Positions 55,436 through 64,000 of a stretch of DNA of 64,000 bases are shown here, in pieces; position 1 is the first letter of the stretch, and each line of letters starts with the position of its first letter. The translations under genes were made by a program, and so were the position numbers. The stretch comes from Cyprinodon diabolis. Taxonomy: Eukaryota; Chordata; Actinopteri; Cyprinodontiformes; Cyprinodontidae. A model generated the notes under the pieces. That model worked only from the letters and a program-made list of their open reading frames with translations, was not told the origin of the DNA and made no database searches. Location of the stretch: assembly GCA_030533445.1 (NCBI GenBank), contig CM060064.1, positions 2,521,416-2,585,415 of the forward strand, written 5' to 3'.

Positions 55436-55855
55436 TTTTTCTATGGTTAAAACTTTACATGCACAAGTTCACCCTCACAAACAACTACAGGTGCTAGGCT
55501 TCAGGTACTTAGAGATTCACTTCCAAACAGAAATATCTTCAGGTAACACAGAGTACATGTCAGACTTAATAATATTACTTTAGCGATAGTTTCAAGGTGT
55601 TGCTTTATTGTATATCTCGTACCGTGTCTTTTGGTTGTGCTGTTCTTTTTTCATCTCGTTACAGGTGATGAAGCAAACTGAAAATGTTTTGTCATTGTCT
55701 CCTTCCTATCTCCTCTTTCTTTCATCTTTTGTCCTTTTTTTTTTCTTTTTCTTTTTCCTTTTTGTTCTTCTGTTTTTCTGCTCTACTTACATTGCAGTGT
55801 CCATATGAACTGTAAAACTCCCTGCATAATTATAATAAAGCAATTTATATGCATG
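55436..55855 (+). repeat. 3' portion of the GC-rich repeat, with AATAAA
   Basis: It includes gtgatgaagcaaactgaaaa, tgttttgtcattgtctcctt, a long T-rich tract and ataattataataaagcaatt. The last part has a polyadenylation-like AATAAA. Taken with the block before it, this looks like one transcribed repeat unit. No reverse transcriptase was seen. Confidence 0.35.
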
Positions 55856-57350
55856 AAACAAGTGGAGCAATATGGCAATTGCCATACCGCTACACTTGTG
55901 AAAGTAAAATCTGTTGGGCTCCTTTTGGCATCAAGACAATTATTCTTATTGCCACCTTGACAGACAGGACACTGTCAAAAAAAAAAAAAAGACTTTAAAT
56001 TTAAACTTTTTTTTCAGTGTATCAACTTAATTCTGGTCCTCTCCAAGTTTTAGACAGAGTAAAATCATGAGGAGTAAACCACCTATTGATGTCTCTTTAC
56101 AGTAGATAAAACTTGAAAAAAGAAAAAGATGTCTTTGAGTCACATCCGTAGTTATCGGGTTAGTTTATCGTTTCCCTTTCCCTTAGTTAAACTTCAGCTT
56201 GTGTAATTAGGGACATCCCCTGACTTCAATAAATAGCAAGGAGAAAGCTGAAGACCGGCAGAGTGGGTTGGAGATTTGTAAACTCCGCAGTCTCTTCCTA
56301 CTCTCCTAACTAAATTAATTGTCTCTGCGCCTTCTTTCTTTCCCTGTATGCATGATGTTTTAGGTGCTTAGACCTGACAGTTTAGAACCATTTCATCTGC
56401 CCAGGCTAAACAGACAGACCTCTACTCTGATGCACTTTCTAATCCTTAAGAAGAAAAGAAATAGAAAAAACTGAATTTATACCTTTATTAAAAAAAGTAA
56501 AATGACATTTTACAGCAGTGTTGAAACAGCTCTCTGCTTTGCTGCTCCCTCACGGAGCTCTGAGAAGACCAGGAAATGTCAGCTTTCCAGGGATAGCAAT
56601 GAGAAATAATAAGGAGTGATTTCCTTTATTGTTGGCTCTAATGGCAGTGAGAGCAAAGCCTTTTAACTTTACTGTTGACTTTGGAGTCACACTGTGGTTG
56701 GAGCATAGAGAGCCTGCAGGTGCACTCCCACTCCTTCCCACACACACACTTTCACACACTAAGCCCTCTACATCTAAAGATGTCAGTGGGAGAGTTCACT
56801 CCCAAATGTCAACTACGTGAGGAACATCGGAACCAACTGTAACCGCTGTAAGATGTACAGTTCAGCTAACGTGTTCGGAAAAGATAAACAGCCGAGAGGG
56901 CAGAGAAATAAAAGAAGAATAAAGAAATGCAAGATGACAAAAAATTATTAATGACTGATTAACCTGCAATAGATTAGTTTGATTATAAACTTAGCAGCAC
57001 TCTAAAAATATCAGTTTTTTTTGGGACCTTTTACCATGCTTCTCCTGTATGGGTTAAGCCTAACCCTATCCTATCTAAAATGTACCATAAAAAACCTTCC
57101 TCAGATAAATATGGTTTGCAGGAAGGAAAGTTGTTTTGAATGTCTGGATGTTTCTATTTAAAACTATAATTTTCAGTATCAAAACTAGCTGATGAATCAA
57201 TTCAACTGCTTTTTATACACGAAACTAACTGGAAACAAAAAGACAAGAAAGAGTCTTATTTTTTTTTTTTAAATAGTGTTTTTAAAACCCATCACAACCC
57301 TGAAATCCGTACAGGGGTCTGAAGTTTCTGGTGGGATTTATTTGAGACAT
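55856..57350. other. ascc3 upstream intron, nothing recognised
   Basis: 56210-56300 (cttcaataaatagcaagg..) has a polyadenylation-like signal but no definable LTR. Otherwise no motif. Confidence 0.4.
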
Positions 57351-57558
57351 TCCCTTTAGGGCTGCAACCAACCATTTTTTTGCAAATGGGTTCTTCTGTC
57401 GATTATTTTTTCAATTAATCAATTAATAATCAGGATAGCCAAAGATTCTATAAAGACAACTTTATGAAATCAAATCAGGTGAATCTAAGACTTTTCCACT
57501 TGGGTAGTCCTGGATACAGCAGACTGAAATTTGTTTTGTTAATTTTAACTGCAAAATG

Positions 57559-57688
<130 letters not shown>

Positions 57689-59102
57689 CTACAGCAACGA
57701 GATTGGAATGTCATTCGGACTGGATAAGTGCGGCCGCATGGTCTCAAAGAGAGGGAAGATGATCAGAACCAAGGGGGTTGAACTACCAGAAGGCCACATT
57801 ACAGATGTTCAGGACAGCTACAAATACCTTGGGGTGCCACAGGCTAACGGAAACCACGAGGAGATGGCAAGAAAGACTGCCACAGCTAAATACCTACAAA
57901 GAGTAAGGCTGGTCCTGAAAAGTCAGCTGAATGGGAAAAACAAGATCCAAGCCATCAACACATATGCCCTACCAGTCATCAGATACCCAGCTGGTATAAT
58001 AAACTGGACAAATGAGGAGATAGAGGCTACTGACAACAAGATGAGAAAGCTCCTCACAATGCATGGAGGGTTCCACCCCAAATCCAACACCCTGAGACTG
58101 TATACCAAGCGTAGCGAGGGAGGCCGAGGGCTAGTGAGTGTCAAGACCACTGTCCAGGATGAAACAACTAAGATCCAGGAGTACATCAGGAAGATGGCCC
58201 CCAAAGACAAATGACTTGGCGAATACCTCAGGCAGGAGAAAACTGAAAGTGAGGACAAGAAAGAGGAAGAACCATCATGGAGGGACAAGCCGCTGCACGG
58301 CGTGTACCACAGACAAATAGAAGAAGTGGCTGATATCAAAAAATCCTACCAGTGGCTGGAAAAGGCTGGACTGAAGGACAGCACAGAGGCACTAATCATG
58401 GCAGCACAAGAACAGGCACTCAGTACAAGATCAATAGAGGATGGGGTCTACCACACCAGGCAGGACCCCCGATGCAGACTGTGCAAAGATGCCCCTGAAA
58501 CAATACAGCACATAACAGCAGGGTGTAAAATGCAGGCAGGAAGTGCATACATGGAACGCCACAACCAGGTAGCTGTCATAGTGTACAGGAACATCTGCCA
58601 TGAGTATGGGCTGGAAGTCCCAAGGTCAAAATGGAAGACACCTCCTAAGGTAGTTGAGAATGACCGAGCTAAGATCCTATGGGACTTCAAGATCAAGACT
58701 GTCAAACAGGTGATGGCTAACCAACCAGACATCGTGTTGATCGACAAACAGCAGAAGAAGGCAGTAGTGATAGATGTGGCAATCCCAAGCGACAGCAACA
58801 TCAAGAAGAAAGAACAGGAGAAGCTTGAGAAATACCAAGGGCTGAAAGAGGAGCTAGAAAAGATGTGGAAAGTAAGAGCAGCAGTGGTGCCAGTGGTAAT
58901 TGGAGCACTGGGGGCTGTGACCCCCAAACTGGGAGAGTGGCTACAGCAGATTCCAGGTAAAACATCAGAGGTCTCTGTCCAGAAGAGGGGAGTCCTAGCA
59001 ACAGCTAAGATACTGCGCAGAACCCTCAAACTCCCAGGCCTCTGGTAGAGGACCCGAGCTTGAGGATGACACATACCACCCCACGAGGGGTGAGAAAACA
59101 GT
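57689..59102 (+). mobile_element. R2/Dong/Rex6-type LINE, 5' truncated
   Basis: The element starts directly after the (TA)n tract and ends ggggtgagaaaacag before another TG/TA tract. It carries the region after the reverse-transcriptase active site through the restriction-like endonuclease and a 50-base 3' untranslated region. TA repeats on both sides suggest a microsatellite-targeting element, as described for some Dong/R4-type LINEs. Confidence 0.75.
57708..59048 (+). pseudogene. LINE polyprotein C-terminal half with one TGA
   Basis: A single frame from 57708 to the TAG at 59046-59048 is broken only by TGA at 58212-58214. The first part has SYKYLGVPQANGNHEE and INTYALPVIRYPAGIINW, the thumb region that follows the reverse-transcriptase active site. 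The second part has a C-x2-C-x8-H-x4-C knuckle (CRLCKDAPETIQHITAGC) and NQPDIVLID...VVIDVAIP, the PD-D core of a restriction-like endonuclease. This order is diagnostic of the R2/R4-type LINE group. The palm YxDD and N-terminus are missing through 5' truncation. Apart from the stop the copy is well preserved. Confidence 0.85.
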
Positions 59103-59566
59103 GTATGTGTGTGTGTATATATATATATATATATTTTTTTTTTTACAATCTTGGTATAATTGCTGCTCTAAGTGCGTCACCTTGTCAGCTAAATGTTTGA
59201 GAGTTTTAACACTCCAGTTAACGATTGATCAATTACTAAATTAGTTGACATTTCAATAATCGATTAAACTAATCACTGCATGAAAAGTGGGATTTTTCGT
59301 CAGTATGCGGCACTGTAGATTGTCGTGGAAGTTCAGGTTAACAGCAGTTTACGGTAATTTGCAGGCATCGCCGAAAACTCCCATAAATTGTCAGAAATTG
59401 ACGTGGGCTTTCTTAGGCAGTGTTCCCCCCATGCCTCCCCCCCATGGAATTCTAGGGGAGGCTTTAACATGTAAATGAAAATGCTGTGAGCTATACAAAT
59501 GCAAATCAGGGTTGCAGGGGGAGTTTTACCCCAAGTGACATTTTTCTAAAAGGTAAGAAAATCTCT

Positions 59567-60042
59567 GATACAAAGAGATCAGGCTCAGTATACTCTTACA
59601 TTTTAGCTTGAATTGATTTATTTAATTTAAGTATAGAGACCTAAACAGATCTTTAGCTGACAGAGCAATACATTTAGAGCAGTAATTATTTAAAAAAAAA
59701 TTTGCATTTAAGATAAAAAATAAAATGTTGTCTGTCAATATGCTCAATTCACAATTACTTAAGTGGAAAAGTTTCAAGAAATGAGTCTGAGATTATTCAC
59801 TTTATAACATGGCGCATTATCCTGCTGGAAGTAGCCATCAGAAGATTGGTACACTGTGGTCATAAGGACATAAGGTCAGCAACAATGCTGAGGTAGGCTG
59901 CCTCATTTATTTGATGCTAAATTGGTATTAAGTGGCCCAAAGTGTGGCAATAAATATCCCCCAAATAGATGGTACAAATAGATCAGGCTCAGTATGACCT
60001 AATTATAGACCCTTACATTTTAGCTTGAATTGATTTAATTAA
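59567..60042 (+). repeat. direct repeat pair around a Tc1 fragment
   Basis: 59567-59629 and 59971-60042 share agatcaggctcagtat and cttacattttagcttgaatt with gattta; the second copy has about 10 extra bases. Between them are a hAT MITE fragment (59640-59790) and an antisense Tc1 fragment. Confidence 0.6.
59808..59985 (-). pseudogene. Tc1 transposase fragment
   Basis: cattatcctgctggaagtag, ccatcagaagattggtacac and tgtggtcataaggacataag match the complement of 42420-42600, the region around the second catalytic Asp of the CACTCACCGGCC-type Tc1. About 180 bp, non-functional. Confidence 0.65.
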
Positions 60043-60047
60043 AGTAC

Positions 60048-61012
60048 GCTAGATTACTGTGTATGCAAATGTTATGTAAAAAAATACAAAAAATAATTTA
60101 TTTCAAAAATGAGTTTTAATCAGAATCAGTTGGTAAAACGTGAATCAGAATCAGCAAGGTAAAATGTGCATTCCTTGCACAGTGCTCCTTGGGATTTTTA
60201 AAGCTTGGGAAATCTTTTTGTTTCCAAATCCAGCTTTAAACTTCTCCACAACAGTGTCTCGGACCTGTCTCATGTGTTCCTTGTTCTTCATGATGCTCTC
60301 TGCACTTTAAACAGACCTCTGAGGCGATCACAGAGCAGGTGCATTTATCGGGAGACTTGATTACACACAGGTGGATTCTATTTAGTATCATTTAGGTCGA
60401 CATTGGATCATTCAGAGATCCTCACTGAACTTCTGGGGAGAGTTTGCTGCACTAAAAGTAAAAGGGGCCGATTCATTTTGCACACCCCACTCTTCAGTTT
60501 TTTATTTGTTAAAAAAGTTAAAAAATATCCAATATATTTAATTACACTTCATGATTGGGTAAAACTAGTTGTTGATTCTTCACTAAAAAATGTTTATGTT
60601 CGATGCCTGAAATGTGGCAAGAATTTGAGAAGAGAGAGAGCAGATTATTTTTGCAGGGCAAATTGTAACTGGGCTGATATCTAAGGAGAGCTCTGACAGG
60701 GTTTCACTTGCCAATAACGTACATTTATAACATAAGTTTTAGTGGTTGTAGAAGTAATAGAAAACACAGATCTGGGAACTGGAATTCTAGCAGCACTCCT
60801 ACATTATTCTCTACATTTTCTCTCCATTGTCCTTTCTTTCACAGTAAATGGTATCGGCATCTCAGATATGTTAGATTTGTTTACCAAGCTTTCCTGTCTG
60901 ACCCTTCAAAACAATCTACCATTAACAGCATTGTGTTGTAGAAGCTTTTATGCAAGAGCCTTTTTTTTGGGGAGTTTTTACAGCACATTTTGAAATTTTT
61001 ACGGCACTAGTG
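60048..61012. other. upstream intron, possible old repeat
   Basis: 60180-60560 (for example cattggatcattcagagatc and cattttgcacaccccactct) reads like a dispersed fish repeat I have seen before, but I cannot name it. The 93-codon frame at 60403-60684 has no motif. Confidence 0.3.
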
Positions 61013-61155
61013 TCTCGTTTTTTTGGCAGTAGGCTGGCAGGAAAGGGGGAGAGACATGCGGCCAAGGATTCGAACCCGGGTCATCCATGTCGAGGACTAA
61101 GGAATCTTTCTGTACATGGGTTTTGTGCGCTAAACACTGGGCAACCAAAGCACGC
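61013..61155 (-). repeat. tRNA-derived SINE, minus strand
   Basis: On the minus strand gttgcccagtgtttagcgca supplies an A-box-like start and GGTTCGAATCC (complement of 61066-61076) an exact B box, followed by cgcatgtctctccccctttc and ctgccagcctactgcc. It is a common teleost SINE, not a tRNA gene. Confidence 0.75.
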
Positions 61156-61870
61156 CCTTATGCAACAAACTTTTAAACAATTTTCCCAACATTTATGGAG
61201 AACAGCAAAGTTGCTCTTTTGTAGTTTTTATTATTTTCACCTATAAACATAGAAAAAGCCAGCAGCCTTTTGAAATGTTCTGTAGTATGGTATAAATCAA
61301 GATTCTCCAGAACATATCTCCAAAGCCTGCTATTTTCTGTAACACAAGTTGTGCTACTCACAGTAATTGCTGATAAAAAGTCTAAAGACTGTTTTAGAGT
61401 TTTCATATTTCTTTATGCTATTACTAGTTTTAAATCTGTGGTAAACCATTGTTTTACAGCAACTCCTCTCCCACATATACTATATTGCATCTTCTAATAT
61501 GTTTCCTTAAAGACTGTTTAGGACAGGAAGCTACAAAAAGTTAAATGACCATAAACTCAATGTAAACCCCTAGCTATTATTATTTTATGTTTATTTTATT
61601 TATTTGTTTATTTATTTATATGTTTGTTTCCCTTGTTTTATTTTTATTTATTTTTTACATTCTATGTCTCATTTTTTTTTTAAGTTATAATGTCACCAAC
61701 TGCTGTGTATCTTTGTTTGATGTTTGAATTACTCTGTATTGTTACAGGGAATTGCCAAAAAAAAACATTAGAGACGCAGCTGACAATGACCTCGTATGTG
61801 ATTGGAGGAGCTATACTCAGAAGAACTTTATCTCCAGTTCCTTTGTTTGGATTTTGCTGGTACGTGATCA

Positions 61871-62832
61871 ATGGCTGGACGACGTCTCGCGTTCAACTCG
61901 CCTTCAACTCCTCTTGGACGCGATGGCGACTCTGCAGTCGAACAACTGTGCGGGAGAGACAAACTCATAGAAGAGAAGCTAGCGGTAAATATATGTTCGA
62001 TTACTGCTAGCTAAGTCAAAAGCTAAAGCTACGGCTAATAGTAGCCTTGCAAGAACAAGCTTTATTAAAGTGTATTTTTTGTGATTCACAGGAAGCAGTA
62101 CGCCGTCTTCACAACTCGGAGACAAATTGCAGGCGCAATGAACCGGAGCAAGGGTAAGAGTTAAAGAATATGCTTTCATTCTGCGGTAAAAGGAAATAGA
62201 TACGGATGGATACCGATCATAACTGTACATTTTTTTTTCACAGACTAATCTCGCCTCATAATGAGGCGGTGACCTCCTATTATTCATACCACTCTCATTT
62301 AATTGTTTTCCAGCTGCCTGTAAGACGTATTATGAGACGGTACGCAGGAGCTTCAGATATACGCAGCCAGAGAACACGTTGCGCGCGGAAGCTGCCAAGC
62401 ATTCAGAAAAGAAAGAGAGTAAGACTTTATTTGGTGACTATTTTTCACGTGCATTGATAGATGTGTTGTGTCCATACGCAGTGCATCCCATCGCATACTG
62501 CTGATTCATAGTTTTTTTTTTTTTTTACAGCTGCTGGAATCGAGGCAGAGTGTGCTAGCTGATGAGGAAGTGGAACTCTGGAATGGCCGCCGCCATTTTG
62601 TAGGCCGGATCTCTCTGAACTCTGTGTTAAGCTGCGGTCCCGGTTAGAAGCGATGCCGAAGTACAGAGCCACGCACAGTAGGCGTCTGCACATCGGACCT
62701 GCCTCGGAGGGAATGCTGCCAGTTACCTCCAACCCCGAGGAGGCAAACAGACAGTTCACGGAGTTGTAATTTTTGGATACGCATGTGTGGGCAGATCCTC
62801 GCGTTGTATATAGTTGTGTTTGTTTTAATAAA
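61871..62832 (+). pseudogene. multi-exon gene remnant, C14orf93-like by memory
   Basis: Possible exon 1 is 61871-61984 (MAGRRLAFNS start, donor GCG|gtaaat). Exon 2 is 62092 or 62099-62153 (YAVFTTRRQIAG; donor AAGG|gtaaga). Exon 3 is 62314-62418 (acceptor gttttccag; CKTYYETVRRSFRYTQPE; donor GAGA|gtaaga). Exon 4 is 62531-62769 (acceptor tttttttttacag; LLESRQSVLADEEVELWNG, then, one frame over, DLSELCVKLRSRLEAMPKYR and a stop at 62769). AATAAA lies at 62827. YYETVRR.FRY.QPE, LLE.R..VL...E.ELW and SEL...L..RLEA.P.YR recall a repeated teleost family resembling the uncharacterised C14orf93. Frames change between exons 3 and 4 and again inside exon 4, so the copy is broken. Confidence 0.45.
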
Positions 62833-62976
62833 GCTCTTTCTTTACATAAACAGCTTCCTGGCAAATGTTCATTTCCTGTATAAATTCATTCATGTCCTTG
62901 ATGGTAGCCTAATAATTGTGTAGTAGTGTAGGATAACATAAATACACAGCATATGAATAAATAAATTATGAATGAA

Positions 62977-62977
<1 letters not shown>

Positions 62978-63010
<33 letters not shown>

Positions 63011-63048
63011 ATATTTACATATATATTTATGTAAATATATATATATAT
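62978..63048. repeat. AT microsatellite, two tracts
   Basis: (at)n at 62980-63006, an AT-rich spacer, then shorter tatata tracts to 63048. Confidence 0.8.
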
Positions 63049-63235
63049 GCCAACCAATCACGAGCGATTTTACTAGTTTAAAAAGAAGTGGTTTCCGTCC
63101 AATACTCAGTAAGAAAATTAAAGCCTGGCGTGGCCACGTGTGGTTTTGCTGCCAATCACGAGCGATTTTACTTGTTTGAGAATAGTGGTTTTAGCCAATA
63201 CTGAGTAGGTTATTCAAGCCAGACCAGGCCAGCTG
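63048..63235 (+). repeat. two-copy tandem repeat, about 100 bp
   Basis: Both copies share caatcacgagcgattttact and agtggttt..ccaatact.agta, followed by ttcaagcc/ttaaagcc. It lies about 200 bp inside the right end of the TIR-bounded segment. Confidence 0.7.
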
Positions 63236-63432
63236 CGCGGGTTCGCTGCATTCATATGCTAATTAGGGCCATTAGTACAGCTGATCGCTCTCCACATACG
63301 TCACAGTCCGTTTCCGACAATTTGTGGCACTGACAAACGGCGACAAGCGCGGGCTGCAAATTGTCGGAAATTGACGAAAATCAGGGAGATCAGCGGGAGT
63401 TTACGGAGACGAAAATCTCACTTTTCATGCAG

Positions 63433-63845
63433 GGAATTGTTTTAAAGTTGAAAAATAAAAAGAGAAATAAGCAGCATAAAACTAAATGATTTGTTAAATG
63501 ATTTAAATGCAACTATTTTCACATAAAGGACTCAAAAGTTTTCAGGTATATTAAAAGAGTCTTACTTTTATTGAACCCTCTATCCTCCTTGTTAATTCAG
63601 CATCCTTTTTTTGCCCAGCTGGCCGTTTCATAGCAGGTAGCTGAAAGTCTCCCTAAACCCGCCACCCACTCTACAGAGAAAGTAGACGTGTTTAAAAACA
63701 CCATATCAGCAGCCATGCTGCTGCTTAACAGGCAGCTAAACGACCTGCTGCAGTGAAACAAACCTGGGGGAGTTTGATCTGCTGGGCTATCAGAACAAAT
63801 GACATAAAAAATCTCAACAAGCTGATAAAGAAGGCCGCTCTAGGT
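63433..63845. other. upstream intron, nothing recognised
   Basis: No motif or paired end found. Confidence 0.4.
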
Positions 63846-64000
63846 ACCAGATCTGCTCGGGGCCCCGCCCATTCCTATGACGTCATCATCTGACAACTTC
63901 ACTCGGACAAACTGTATTGCACCCGTTTCTTAAGGATCAGATCTCTTCTGGAGTCTCAAGATAATATTCCCTATATTTCCTATTATTCTACACTTCATCA
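63846..64000. mobile_element. MITE with GTACCAGATCTGC end, cut by window edge
   Basis: It starts ctaggtaccagatctgctcg and shares the gcacccgtttctta and tcttctggagtctcaa blocks with the complement of 13040-13165. The other end lies outside the window. Confidence 0.6.

Larger units (their letters stand above)
59276..63432. mobile_element. segment bounded by CTGCATGAAAAGTG inverted ends
   Basis: The left end is CTGCATGAAAAGTGGGATTT at 59276. The complement of the right end is CTGCATGAAAAGTGAGATTT, ending at 63432. Both continue into related ttcgtc and aattgtc(g/a)gaaattgacg blocks (59395-59408 on the left, 63359-63380 on the right). A two-copy tandem repeat lies near the right end. Between them are a Tc1 fragment, a SINE and a multi-exon gene remnant. 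It may be one large DNA transposon with later insertions, or two unrelated copies of one MITE in opposite orientation. No target duplication was found. Confidence 0.4.

Noticed and set aside
54618..55583. 321-codon plus-strand frame
   Set aside because: Same compositional explanation. It continues into AT-rich sequence without similarity to a known protein.
56156..56400. Second LTR-like region
   Set aside because: Only a polyadenylation-like signal and a GC change. No termini could be paired.
58448..59074. 208-codon minus-strand frame
   Set aside because: Shadow of the LINE endonuclease coding strand.
61013..61155. tRNA gene
   Set aside because: B box present but the body continues as a SINE and no cloverleaf can be formed over 70-75 bases.
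62445..62864. 139-codon minus-strand frame
   Set aside because: Shadow of exon 4 of the multi-exon gene remnant; contains a Lys run from the polypyrimidine tract.

Overview
This is nuclear DNA from a spiny-rayed teleost fish. The evidence is a host gene with vertebrate splice signals and large introns, embedded in repeat families typical of teleosts: Tc1 elements, ZBED- and TTF-type hAT elements and their MITEs, CACTA/EnSpm-like MITEs ending CACTG..CAGTG, Penelope-like fragments with GIY-YIG motifs, an R2/Dong/Rex6-type LINE, and tRNA-derived SINEs. The species cannot be resolved from the window.

Host gene. Four internal exons of one minus-strand gene are visible at 48829-48712, 25644-25443, 23280-23145 and 20988-20863. 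Joined in that order all splice phases agree, giving about 194 codons. The peptide matches the region of ASCC3 (helicase subunit of the ASC-1 complex) just N-terminal to its first helicase cassette. The intron between the first two exons is about 23 kb. The introns beyond the first and last visible exons run off both sides of the window. Everything else lies in these introns and is mostly transposable-element sequence.

Layout. 1-20.8 kb (downstream intron): hAT MITEs with target duplications (1012-1621, 16889-18042, 18318-19281), a triple-nested CACTA/unknown/hAT stack (4973-6296), a second CACTA MITE with a 69-bp CACTA element inside it, a Penelope fragment, a minus-strand LINE fragment, two inverted copies of a repeat of which one carries a MITE, and a THAP-domain fragment. 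20.8-25.6 kb: three ascc3 exons and a perfect 16-bp-stem hairpin. 25.6-48.7 kb (large intron): a TTF-type hAT inserted in a ZBED-type hAT, a PIF/Harbinger-like MITE, a Penelope fragment, a second THAP-fragment copy, a Tc1 element interrupted by a hAT, and a 62-bp minisatellite of about 36 units. A Tc1 element with an intact 339-codon transposase frame sits inside the first part of that minisatellite. 48.8-64 kb (upstream intron): SINEs, a Harbinger-like fragment with a putative P2X7-C-terminal-like exon, a 2.1-kb very GC-rich repeat, a hAT MITE split by an R2/Dong-type LINE that sits in a (TA)n tract, and a 4.2-kb segment bounded by inverted CTGCATGAAAAGTG ends. That segment holds a decayed multi-exon gene.

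No CRISPR array, operon, rRNA or functional tRNA gene was seen. I found no clear new biological system. The best leads are the TIR-bounded multi-exon gene remnant (59276-63432), the Tc1-in-minisatellite insertion with its reconstructable empty site, the dimeric higher-order organisation of that minisatellite, and the insertion stacks that give a relative chronology. All family names come from motif recognition without database searches.
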